This document shows, one piece after another, positions 57,164 through 64,000 of a stretch of 64,000 bases of DNA. The DNA is from Halocatena halophila (lineage in GTDB: Archaea > Halobacteriota > Halobacteria > Halobacteriales > Haloarculaceae). The position numbers and the translations under genes were made by a program. The stretch is from the NCBI GenBank assembly GCA_027563145.1, contig CP071307.1:434001-498000 (forward strand), written 5' to 3'. Position 1 is the first letter of the stretch. Each line of letters opens with the position of its first letter. Below the pieces are notes generated by a model. It saw only the letters and a program-made list of their open reading frames with translations, had not been told where the DNA came from and ran no database searches.

Positions 57164-57265
57164 CTGATTTCGTAGTACTAGTTGAGAGTGTATTAGATAT
57201 TATTTGTGAAAAATACGCTGCCATCATCTTTTCGTGTGTGTCCCACCTACGAATCGACCAATCGC

Positions 57266-57901
57266 ATGCCTCTCGTTCGACTCTCGCTCAATACAGGAGC
57301 AACCGACGATTGGTTGGCCACGCTCTCGACCGACGTTCCGAATACCGAAATCTGTTTGCTATCGAGTCATCCAGCTGACGTTGGATTGCTCACGGTGATG
57401 GAGCTCCGTGGACCAGCAGCTGACACGGTCATTCGCCGCTTCGAAGACGCCCCAGACGTTCGATCTACTGACGTGCTCTCTATCGACGATCAATCCGTTC
57501 TGGTGCGAGCAACAACCCCGATTCCCGCCGGGTATCAGGCGAATCACGCGTCCGAAATGCCGCCCGATTTTCCGGCACGGCTGCAGGATGGGTGGCTGCA
57601 CACCGAACTGACGGGCACGCACGAGCAACTCTCTCAATACACTAGCGAGCTCGAGGCGGCCGGTATTCCGTTTCAGATCGACCGGCTCTCCCAATCACAC
57701 GATTCGACAGCGATGCTAACAGATCGCCAACTGGAAATCATCACCGAAGCAGTTGAGCGGGGCTACTATGACAGTCCTCGCGACTGTACGCTGACCGATC
57801 TGGCAGCAGCGTTCGACATCAATAAATCGGCAGCGAGCGGGATACTCCACCGAGCTGAAGGGCGTATCATCAAAGCGTTTCTGGATGCGCCTGCGCCCTA
57901 A
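57266..57901 (+). CDS. Bat/HTH-10 family transcriptional regulator
   Basis: A 211-residue regulator. It has a sensor region of about 145 residues, then an HTH-10 domain starting LTDRQLEIITEAVERGYYDS and continuing CTLTDLAAAFDINKSAAS. The target is unknown. There is no adjacent metabolic operon on the same strand, and the arabinan locus is 3 kb away. ATG 57266 begins the family domain (MPLVRLSL). Confidence 0.85.
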   Translation: MPLVRLSLNTGATDDWLATLSTDVPNTEICLLSSHPADVGLLTVMELRGPAADTVIRRFEDAPDVRSTDVLSIDDQSVLVRATTPIPAGYQANHASEMPPDFPARLQDGWLHTELTGTHEQLSQYTSELEAAGIPFQIDRLSQSHDSTAMLTDRQLEIITEAVERGYYDSPRDCTLTDLAAAFDINKSAASGILHRAEGRIIKAFLDAPAP

Positions 57902-57920
57902 CGAGTCGGTCCCAACCGAT

Positions 57921-58559
57921 TCAATCGGTCATGCACGCCTGTTCGAAGGGGCGTGGCGGTAGCTGTAGTTCGTCGAGTTCTGGGAGGTGTTTCAGATTGT
58001 ACACTACCTGCATCGACTCGGTCAACGGCATGCCGTTGCACGAAAGGCGGATATTTCGCTCGTACATTTCACTCGGTAGAATTGTGTTCACGGGCATCTT
58101 GAGTTCGCCCGAGAGAACTGCCACCGCACAGTTTGCACACGCCCCACCACGACAGGCGAACGGCCAGGCAAAGCCACGATTTTCTGCCGCCTCGAGCAAA
58201 CTTTCGTGCGGACGAACCAGAAATCGGCCGAAATCTTCGGCCGGGAGATCCGCACGGTGCGCTTTTCGGAATAGATCGTCATCCTCAATCGACCAGCCAA
58301 AATCGTCGAGCACCTCGTAGTTCAGATACTCCACACGAGAGGGTGGATGACGCTGGTTTGGATCCGATGGCTCTCCGATTGCGGGCGGTTTAGTCTCGCC
58401 GTTGCGAATTCGTTCGTACGCGCGACGGACCCGCTGAAACGCCTCTACAGACCCCCCCTGATCGGGATGGGCTTCCATGATTCGATCCCGATACGCACGC
58501 TCTATTGTTGTGTCGTCCGCATCCGGGTCGATCCCGAGAACATCGAACGAAGATTCCAC
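57921..58559 (-). CDS. J-domain and 2Fe-2S ferredoxin fusion protein
   Basis: A 212-residue haloarchaeal fusion. An N-terminal J domain (residues 1-60) carries HPD at 31-33, the motif that stimulates Hsp70. A spacer leads to a plant-type 2Fe-2S ferredoxin domain with CRGGACANC and the fourth Cys in RLSCNG. The protein may be an electron carrier linked to a chaperone or to iron-sulfur assembly, but its partner is unknown. A similar fusion is conserved in haloarchaea. Confidence 0.87.
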   Translation of the reverse strand: MESSFDVLGIDPDADDTTIERAYRDRIMEAHPDQGGSVEAFQRVRRAYERIRNGETKPPAIGEPSDPNQRHPPSRVEYLNYEVLDDFGWSIEDDDLFRKAHRADLPAEDFGRFLVRPHESLLEAAENRGFAWPFACRGGACANCAVAVLSGELKMPVNTILPSEMYERNIRLSCNGMPLTESMQVVYNLKHLPELDELQLPPRPFEQACMTD

Positions 58560-58715
58560 ACGTTACCTGACGGCTGGGCGGGGTATAAATCTGGCTTCCC
58601 AGCATTCGCAAGCCATCCACGTGAATAGCTATCATACGCCCATGATTCTCAGCCGTTGAATGCTGTCGGAATCCCTTTACTCGAGAGCACCGAACTGAGA
58701 ATAACGGTTTCGAGG

Positions 58716-59162
58716 ATGGAAGAACACACGAACGGCTGGGATCGATTGCTTTCGGGCACTGCTACGGCGGACGACACAACCAGCAGAGACCACCGTCTGA
58801 CGGAAGCCACTCCAGAACAGGCCAAGCTCTCCGACGTCCTTTCTGCCCTGGAGGATGCTCACTGTCGAACGCTGCTCGAGTGTCTCGACGAGCCGCTGAC
58901 GGCCTCGGAGTTGATCGAAGCGACCGAGCTTTCGAGTTCTACCGTCTATCGGAAGCTCGATCGGCTCAGTGAAGCCGGACTCGTGTGCGAGTACACAGAA
59001 ATCCGCCGGTCCGGTCCCAATGCGAGCCGGTACGAGCGTGATATCGAACGAATTTCCCTGCGATTTGGCGAGAACGGCATCGAGCTGGCGATCGACCGGC
59101 GAGATGCGGACGCCACCGATCGGATGGCCACGTTTTTCCAGGCAATGCAAGACGAATCATGA
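58716..59162 (+). CDS. Winged-helix regulator (ArsR-like)
   Basis: A 148-residue protein. The DNA-binding part (about 45-110) has SALEDAHCRTLLECLDE and a recognition helix LSSSTVYRKLDRLSEAGLV. The C-terminal part is acidic and helical. The stop overlaps the next start by 4 bp (ATGA), so the two are co-transcribed; this regulator plus small membrane protein pair occurs elsewhere in haloarchaea. The ATG at 58716 was chosen over 58656. Confidence 0.85.
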   Translation: MEEHTNGWDRLLSGTATADDTTSRDHRLTEATPEQAKLSDVLSALEDAHCRTLLECLDEPLTASELIEATELSSSTVYRKLDRLSEAGLVCEYTEIRRSGPNASRYERDIERISLRFGENGIELAIDRRDADATDRMATFFQAMQDES

Positions 59163-59437
59163 TGGATCCACTCACGCTCGCGCTGGTGTTCGCAAAACTA
59201 CTGGCGCTGGTGTTGGGAAGCGTCGTAGCGCTGCTCGCCTACCGTGCCTACCGCCGCACTGGACTCTCCGGATTGAAGTATTTCGCACTTGGGCTTTCGA
59301 TCATCACCGCTGGTACCGTTCTCGTCGGTATCTTCCACCACTTGCTGGGTGTATCTGTGCGTCTCGGAATGGTGATCGAGAGTCTCATTCTCTCGATTGG
59401 CTTCGTCGTGATGATCGCCGGTTTATATCAGTACTAA
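59159..59437 (+). CDS. Small haloarchaeal membrane protein (DUF7521-like)
   Basis: A 92-residue protein with three predicted helices (5-25, 38-58, 68-90) and a basic loop (YRAYRRTG). It is translationally coupled to the regulator upstream, which suggests that it is its target or sensor partner. The function is unknown. Confidence 0.78.
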   Translation: MMDPLTLALVFAKLLALVLGSVVALLAYRAYRRTGLSGLKYFALGLSIITAGTVLVGIFHHLLGVSVRLGMVIESLILSIGFVVMIAGLYQY

Positions 59438-59571
59438 ATCTCAAGCTGGCGACCACACTCTCGGTTGTATGCTACTCCCAGGAGCTGGGAATCTTCCAGC
59501 GCATCTAATACGGCAAGCTGATACTACATCTCAATGCGACAGACGCAGTGGTATTCGGGAGGTACCGTTCG

Positions 59572-62046
59572 ATGAAAATCCCAAGTAGTCGACTGCTCGG
59601 CACACTCCTCGACCATCCGGGACTCGTTCTCATTGGCGTGCTGATTCTGACGGCCGCCGTCGGTGCGGGAGTAACACAATCGGAGGGGGCCAGTTCAAAT
59701 GCGATGATTGAAAGTCAATCGTCGCCCGAACAGGACGCACTCGAGACGATCGAAGCAACGTATGGAACTGATAACACGACGGTCGCACAGGTCGTCGTCA
59801 GATCCCCCGATGAGAACGTGCTTGGGAAAGAATCGTTACTGGAGAGCCTCCGATTACAACGCTCGTTCGAATCGAACGAAACGGTCGCAAAGACGCTCGA
59901 TGACCGTGGGGCGTTCGGATTCGAGAATGTGGTCGCCCGAATGGCGTACGCAGAACAGAATCCGGAAGAAACCACCACCTCGCTCACGATCGATGAGCAG
60001 ATCGGGGCACTCAAATCGAGTTCGCCCGCCGAAATCGATCAAATCGTCGGCCAACTACTCGATGGGACACACACCGGCGAGCGAGACCCGACGGCGTTTC
60101 TGCCGGCGGATTACGAGCCGGGAACGGCCACCGCACACGCGCGCGTTACAATTGTTACGCAGAACGCATCCACGGCAACCGCCCCTGCCCAACTCGTGAT
60201 GAACGACTTCGCGAGCGACCAACTGGATGATGGGTTCGTCTTCGGAAGCGGTCGGATCGATGCGGCGAACTCGAGTGCCATCGGCGACAGCTTCATCGTT
60301 ATCACGCCAATCGCACTGTTGTTGGTGGTGATCGCGCTGGCAATCGCCTACCGTGACGTGGTCGATGTGCTCGTGAGCCTGAGTGGTGTCGCCGTCGTGA
60401 TGGTGTGGCTTGCTGGCATCAGGGGCTGGTTCGGGATCGGTGATAGTTCGATGCTGATCGCCGTTCCGTTCCTTCTCGTCGGGCTCAGCATCGACTACTC
60501 GCTCCACATCATAATGCGATACCGACAGGCCAGCGATGGTGGCGAGCGAATTCCGCGCGACACAATGAACCGTGCGCTTGGCTCGGTCGGGGCTGCACTG
60601 CTCGTCGCCGGGTTCACAACGGCAATCGGCTTTTTCGCCAACTACAGCAGTTCAATCAGGTCAATTCGTGAGTTCGCATTGCTTTCGACAGCGGGTATCC
60701 TGAGCCTGGTGTTCGTGTTCATCCTGTTCGTGCCGGCGCTGAAGCTCCTGCTCGAACGGGGACTCAGACGACTCGGCCGGGAGCGATCGACGGCGGCCGT
60801 TGGGCGCACCACAGGGCCAATTCAGTCCGCACTCACTGGAACTGCGAGCCTGACGAGTCGGCTGCCGGTAGTCATTTTGCTCTTCGCGGTGGTGTTCGCC
60901 GGCGTCGGTGCGTACAGCGCAACGAGTATCGATACGTCGTTCAACCAGGCCGATTTCCTCCCACAGGATGCACCGGAATGGATGGACGAACTGCCCGCAC
61001 CGTTTGCTCCTGACGAGTACACGATCGCCAAGGAATTCAGCTACGTGAGCGACACGTTCACCCGCCAGGACCAACAGGCACAGCTACTCGTCCGCGGATC
61101 GGTCACGGACACGGAAACGCTCGCAGCGGTCGATCGTGCCACGACTGCTGTGGTTGACGATGGCGATTCAACGATCGTAACCGGACCAACAGCAGGATCG
61201 ATTCAGAGTCCACCAGCACTGATCCGATCGGTGAGTGCTCGTAACGAGACCGTGGCCACGCTCGTCGCCGAACGGGACACCGATGGTGACGGACTCCCAG
61301 ACCGAGATCTCGAGCCGGTGTACGATGCGGTGATGGATGTGGCCCCCGAAGAAGCACAGACCGTGCTCTACCACGAGAACGGCACCTATGAGAGCGCTCG
61401 GGTCCTGTTACCGGTCGAATCCGACGAACCAGCGAGTGCAGTGGCCACAGACACACGGGCAGTCGCCGACGACATCGAAGCTGACGCGAGCGTTTCGGTG
61501 ATTGCCACCGGAGAGCCGGTCGTCACCGCAGTCGTCCAGACTGCCCTGTTCACCACAATGGTCGAAGGGTTCGCGATCACGGTGGGCGTAATCCTGCTCG
61601 TTCTCGCTGGACTCGCGTGGATACGCCACCGGCGACCGTCGCTTGGAATCATCATGCTGGTGCCAGTTGTGCTCGCACTCGCCTGGCTACTCGGAACAAT
61701 GGCGGTGCTAGACGTGCCATTCAACAGCGAAACGGTCGTCATCACGAGCCTGGCGATCGGTCTCGGCGTGGACTACAGCGTTCACCTGACCGAACGCTTC
61801 CTCGAAGAGCGGCCGCGACACGACTCAACGCAGGCATGGATCACGGCCGGACTGACGGGCACAGGAGGTGCGCTTTTCGGCAGCGCACTCACCACTGCCG
61901 CTGGATTTGGCGTGCTCGCACTTTCGCTTTCACCGCCACTCAGGCGGTTCGGACTGGTGACGGCACTCTCGATCGGATTTTCGTTTGTCGCCTGCGTGAC
62001 GGTGTTGCCAGCGCTGTTTGCCTGGCGCACACCCAAAGACGAGTGA
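59572..62046 (+). CDS. RND/MMPL family transporter
   Basis: An 824-residue membrane protein with the duplicated RND fold: a first helix (about 15-35), a large external domain to about 245, five helices, a second helix near 430, a second external domain, and five more helices. GLSIDYSLHI and its equivalent GLGVDYSVHL in the second half are the central-helix Asp motifs used for proton coupling. Related haloarchaeal proteins may export lipids or hydrophobic compounds; the substrate is unknown. The start at 59572 gives a normal N-terminus; the first ATG of the frame lies 24 bp earlier. Confidence 0.9.
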   Translation: MKIPSSRLLGTLLDHPGLVLIGVLILTAAVGAGVTQSEGASSNAMIESQSSPEQDALETIEATYGTDNTTVAQVVVRSPDENVLGKESLLESLRLQRSFESNETVAKTLDDRGAFGFENVVARMAYAEQNPEETTTSLTIDEQIGALKSSSPAEIDQIVGQLLDGTHTGERDPTAFLPADYEPGTATAHARVTIVTQNASTATAPAQLVMNDFASDQLDDGFVFGSGRIDAANSSAIGDSFIVITPIALLLVVIALAIAYRDVVDVLVSLSGVAVVMVWLAGIRGWFGIGDSSMLIAVPFLLVGLSIDYSLHIIMRYRQASDGGERIPRDTMNRALGSVGAALLVAGFTTAIGFFANYSSSIRSIREFALLSTAGILSLVFVFILFVPALKLLLERGLRRLGRERSTAAVGRTTGPIQSALTGTASLTSRLPVVILLFAVVFAGVGAYSATSIDTSFNQADFLPQDAPEWMDELPAPFAPDEYTIAKEFSYVSDTFTRQDQQAQLLVRGSVTDTETLAAVDRATTAVVDDGDSTIVTGPTAGSIQSPPALIRSVSARNETVATLVAERDTDGDGLPDRDLEPVYDAVMDVAPEEAQTVLYHENGTYESARVLLPVESDEPASAVATDTRAVADDIEADASVSVIATGEPVVTAVVQTALFTTMVEGFAITVGVILLVLAGLAWIRHRRPSLGIIMLVPVVLALAWLLGTMAVLDVPFNSETVVITSLAIGLGVDYSVHLTERFLEERPRHDSTQAWITAGLTGTGGALFGSALTTAAGFGVLALSLSPPLRRFGLVTALSIGFSFVACVTVLPALFAWRTPKDE

Positions 62047-62083
62047 TGGTAGTTATTACGACGGCACCCTCTAGCCAAACGAT

Positions 62084-63151
62084 ATGGCACACTCGTCGAG
62101 CGATCCAACGCCGGTCGGGATCAAGATCGGATCGACCCGGACCGTCGTCGCCACACCGGACGGGCGATCGATCGACACCGACACAACACTCACCTGTCTC
62201 GCCGAGTATGAGGACGTGCTTTCGGGCGAACAACACGCCATTTTCGGTCAGCAAGCCGTCGACGAATACCCCGAACGCGTCGAATTCATGCTCAGAACGG
62301 GGCTCCCAGAGGACGAACGGCGGACAAAAGAGACCGCCCGGTTTTTCGAGCGCATCGTTACAGCCAACGATCTGCCGGCCAACAGCGTCGTTGTCTACGC
62401 GATTCCGGCCGTCAACAACGAAGCCGGCATCGATAACCTCGGAAACGTCATCGAATCGACGCCAGTCGGAGATCGGCTGATCCGGGGCTATCCTGAATCG
62501 CTCTGTGGATCGATTCCGGCGTTTGGCCGCCAGCTCGCTGCGATCGGGCGAGTGTTCATTTCGATCAATCTCGGATCGACCAACATTGGAGCGTGTGCGT
62601 ACCAGCGAGGCGAGCAGCTGGTACGATTCACCACAGGCTCAATCGCCGGCAACGAAGTCGACCGGTGGATCGCCAACAACATCGAAGAAGAAACCCAGGG
62701 ACGAGTCAACGTCGACGAATCGACGGCGAGAGAGTACAAAGAAAATCACGGAGCACTCGACGATTTCGAACCGTTTACTGACGTAATACAACAGCCCGGC
62801 GGAGGCACTCACGAGTTCACCATCAACCGTTCGGTCGTCGACGGAATCAATCGATACGTCGATAAAGCCGTCGAAACGATCGCAGACGAATTTCTCCCAC
62901 AGCTGGCAAACGACCACATGAAAATTTATAAACACTCGCTCGAGGAACCGATCGTACTCAACGGCGGGATGGCCTCGATTCCTGACCTCGTCGAGGCGTT
63001 CGAGCGCAGACTCGGAAAGAAACTCCAGCACGACATCGACGTCATCGCTCCCGAAACGCCAGAAACGGCGGCTGCACGGGGGGCACTTCAGATCGCCGAG
63101 CAGTTTATCGATCAGGACTGGTACTACTCTGTTGACGAACAGACGCCCTAA
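62084..63151 (+). CDS. Salactin/volactin-like actin family protein
   Basis: A 355-residue actin-fold protein. The phosphate-1 region is GIKIGSTRTVVATP, the second phosphate region SINLGSTNIGACAYQRGE, and the adenosine motif VLNGGMASIPDLVEAF. It resembles MreB-like haloarchaeal actins, of which salactin (Halobacterium) forms dynamically unstable filaments. It may take part in cell shape or in partition of material to daughter cells. It lies between an RND transporter and leuS on the same strand; the gap to leuS (78 bp) is short. Confidence 0.78.
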   Translation: MAHSSSDPTPVGIKIGSTRTVVATPDGRSIDTDTTLTCLAEYEDVLSGEQHAIFGQQAVDEYPERVEFMLRTGLPEDERRTKETARFFERIVTANDLPANSVVVYAIPAVNNEAGIDNLGNVIESTPVGDRLIRGYPESLCGSIPAFGRQLAAIGRVFISINLGSTNIGACAYQRGEQLVRFTTGSIAGNEVDRWIANNIEEETQGRVNVDESTAREYKENHGALDDFEPFTDVIQQPGGGTHEFTINRSVVDGINRYVDKAVETIADEFLPQLANDHMKIYKHSLEEPIVLNGGMASIPDLVEAFERRLGKKLQHDIDVIAPETPETAAARGALQIAEQFIDQDWYYSVDEQTP

Positions 63152-63229
63152 CGCGTCACTCAGTGTGAATACCGGCCGCGTTCCGCAGGAGAGAAAGGTA
63201 TAGAGGTGAAACGGTTCCTATCCATATCC

Positions 63230-64000
63230 ATGAACACCCAGACCGATCCGCCTGAACGGTTCGATCACGCGGCGATCGAACGCCGTGCCCAACAACAGTG
63301 GGCAGACGCAGATGTGTTCCGTATTGATGATGAGACGACCGATCCGACGTATGTACTCTCTATGTTTCCATACACGTCGGGGACGCTTCATATGGGACAC
63401 GTCCGCAACTACACGCTCACGGATGCGTACGCGCGATTCGAGCGACTGCGCGGGGCGTCGGTGCTCCATCCGATCGGCTGGGATGCGTTTGGGCTTCCCG
63501 CAGAAAACGCAGCCAAAAAACAGGACACGAATCCCCGCGATTACACGCTCGAGTGTATCGAAACCATGGCCGAACAGATGCGAGCCATGGGATTTGGCTA
63601 CGATTGGGACCGAGAGATAACCACGTGTGAGCCCGAATACTACCAGTGGAACCAGTGGCTATTCACCCAGTTCTACGAGACCGGACTGCTTGAACGCCAG
63701 GAAACCGAGCTGAACTGGTGTCCCTCCTGTGAAACAGTCCTGGCCGACGAGCAGGTCGAGGGCGACGAAGAGCGCTGCTGGCGGTGTGGAACGCCGATTG
63801 AGTCGCGAGAGATGGATCAGTGGTTTTTCACCATCACCGAGTACGCCGACGAGCTGCTCGAGGCAATCGACACGCTCGATGGGTGGCCAGAAAACGTCAA
63901 AGAGATGCAGCGCAATTGGATCGGTCGGCAAGCGGGCTACGGACTGTCGTTCGAGATTCCAGCACTTAATGGGTCCGTAGACGTGTTCACGACCCGACTC
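63230..64000 (+). CDS. leuS: Leucine--tRNA ligase (3' truncated by the window)
   Basis: The open frame continues past the right edge; 257 residues are present. The class I catalytic domain begins FDHAAIERRAQQQW. The HIGH motif appears as HMGH (residues 54-57) after FPYTSGTL. The zinc-ribbon cysteines (CPSC; CWRC) and the start of the editing insertion follow. It charges tRNA-Leu. The ATG at 63230 precedes the typical archaeal start region. Confidence 0.95.
   Translation, partial: MNTQTDPPERFDHAAIERRAQQQWADADVFRIDDETTDPTYVLSMFPYTSGTLHMGHVRNYTLTDAYARFERLRGASVLHPIGWDAFGLPAENAAKKQDTNPRDYTLECIETMAEQMRAMGFGYDWDREITTCEPEYYQWNQWLFTQFYETGLLERQETELNWCPSCETVLADEQVEGDEERCWRCGTPIESREMDQWFFTITEYADELLEAIDTLDGWPENVKEMQRNWIGRQAGYGLSFEIPALNGSVDVFTTRL

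Noticed and set aside
1-64000. CRISPR arrays, tRNA or rRNA genes
   Set aside because: I saw no regularly spaced short repeats, no conserved tRNA T-arm pattern outside genes and no rRNA-like stretch. I could not run a covariance search, so a small RNA may have been missed.

Overview
The window is haloarchaeal (class Halobacteria) chromosomal DNA of moderate GC. The proteins are strongly acidic. Secreted proteins carry twin-arginine (Tat) signals, and regulators are of the Bat/HTH-10 type. Several families are typical of or specific to haloarchaea: an Azf-like glucose-6-phosphate dehydrogenase, a DUF5786-like protein, a J-domain/2Fe-2S ferredoxin and a salactin-like actin. I do not name a species. 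I found no rRNA, tRNA or CRISPR array.

Layout. 1-2307: an Eco57I-like adenine methyltransferase cut by the left edge, overlapping tail-to-tail with gnd. 2268-7913: a sugar oxidation cluster (6-phosphogluconate dehydrogenase, sugar porter, Azf-like dehydrogenase, GH15 glucoamylase-like enzyme). 8066-15545: two Tat-secreted GH18 chitinases, a tiny His/Asp-rich secreted protein and a deacetylase-like lipoprotein, separated by AT-rich gaps. 15606-21383: PadR regulator, macrodomain protein, small conserved proteins, AEC transporter, UspA and an ABC-2 exporter. 21191-24160: a scar region. A 247-bp direct repeat of the exporter's 3' end brackets an AT-rich insert, followed by a truncated beta-propeller gene and a TnpB tail.

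24267-41250: a DNA-end-processing region. It holds an Mre11/SbcD-like phosphoesterase with a YhaN/SbcC-like ATPase, and an AddB-like nuclease with an AddA-like helicase-nuclease. A Zn/Cd-type P-type ATPase with its regulator sits between the two pairs. The region is bracketed by an intact and a decayed copy of a small DUF6788-like gene, both preceded by the same inverted repeat.

41389-45114: miscellaneous genes (HEAT repeats, ICMT-like methyltransferase, alpha/beta hydrolase, DHFR-like reductase). 45430-54865: an arabinan utilisation locus. Secreted GH43 and GH93-like enzymes would cut arabinan, a CUT1-type ABC importer (ATPase, lipoprotein, two permeases, YesL-like protein) would take up arabino-oligosaccharides, and a divergently transcribed cytoplasmic GH51 would release L-arabinose. 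55919-64000: core-type genes (FMN reductase, TrmO, regulators, J-ferredoxin, RND exporter, salactin-like actin) ending in a truncated leuS.

The sugar genes suggest an organism that feeds on polysaccharides (chitin, arabinan, alpha-glucan). The best candidates for something new are the inverted-repeat-associated DUF6788 units around the paired nuclease genes, the arabinan locus, and the 247-bp repeat scar.
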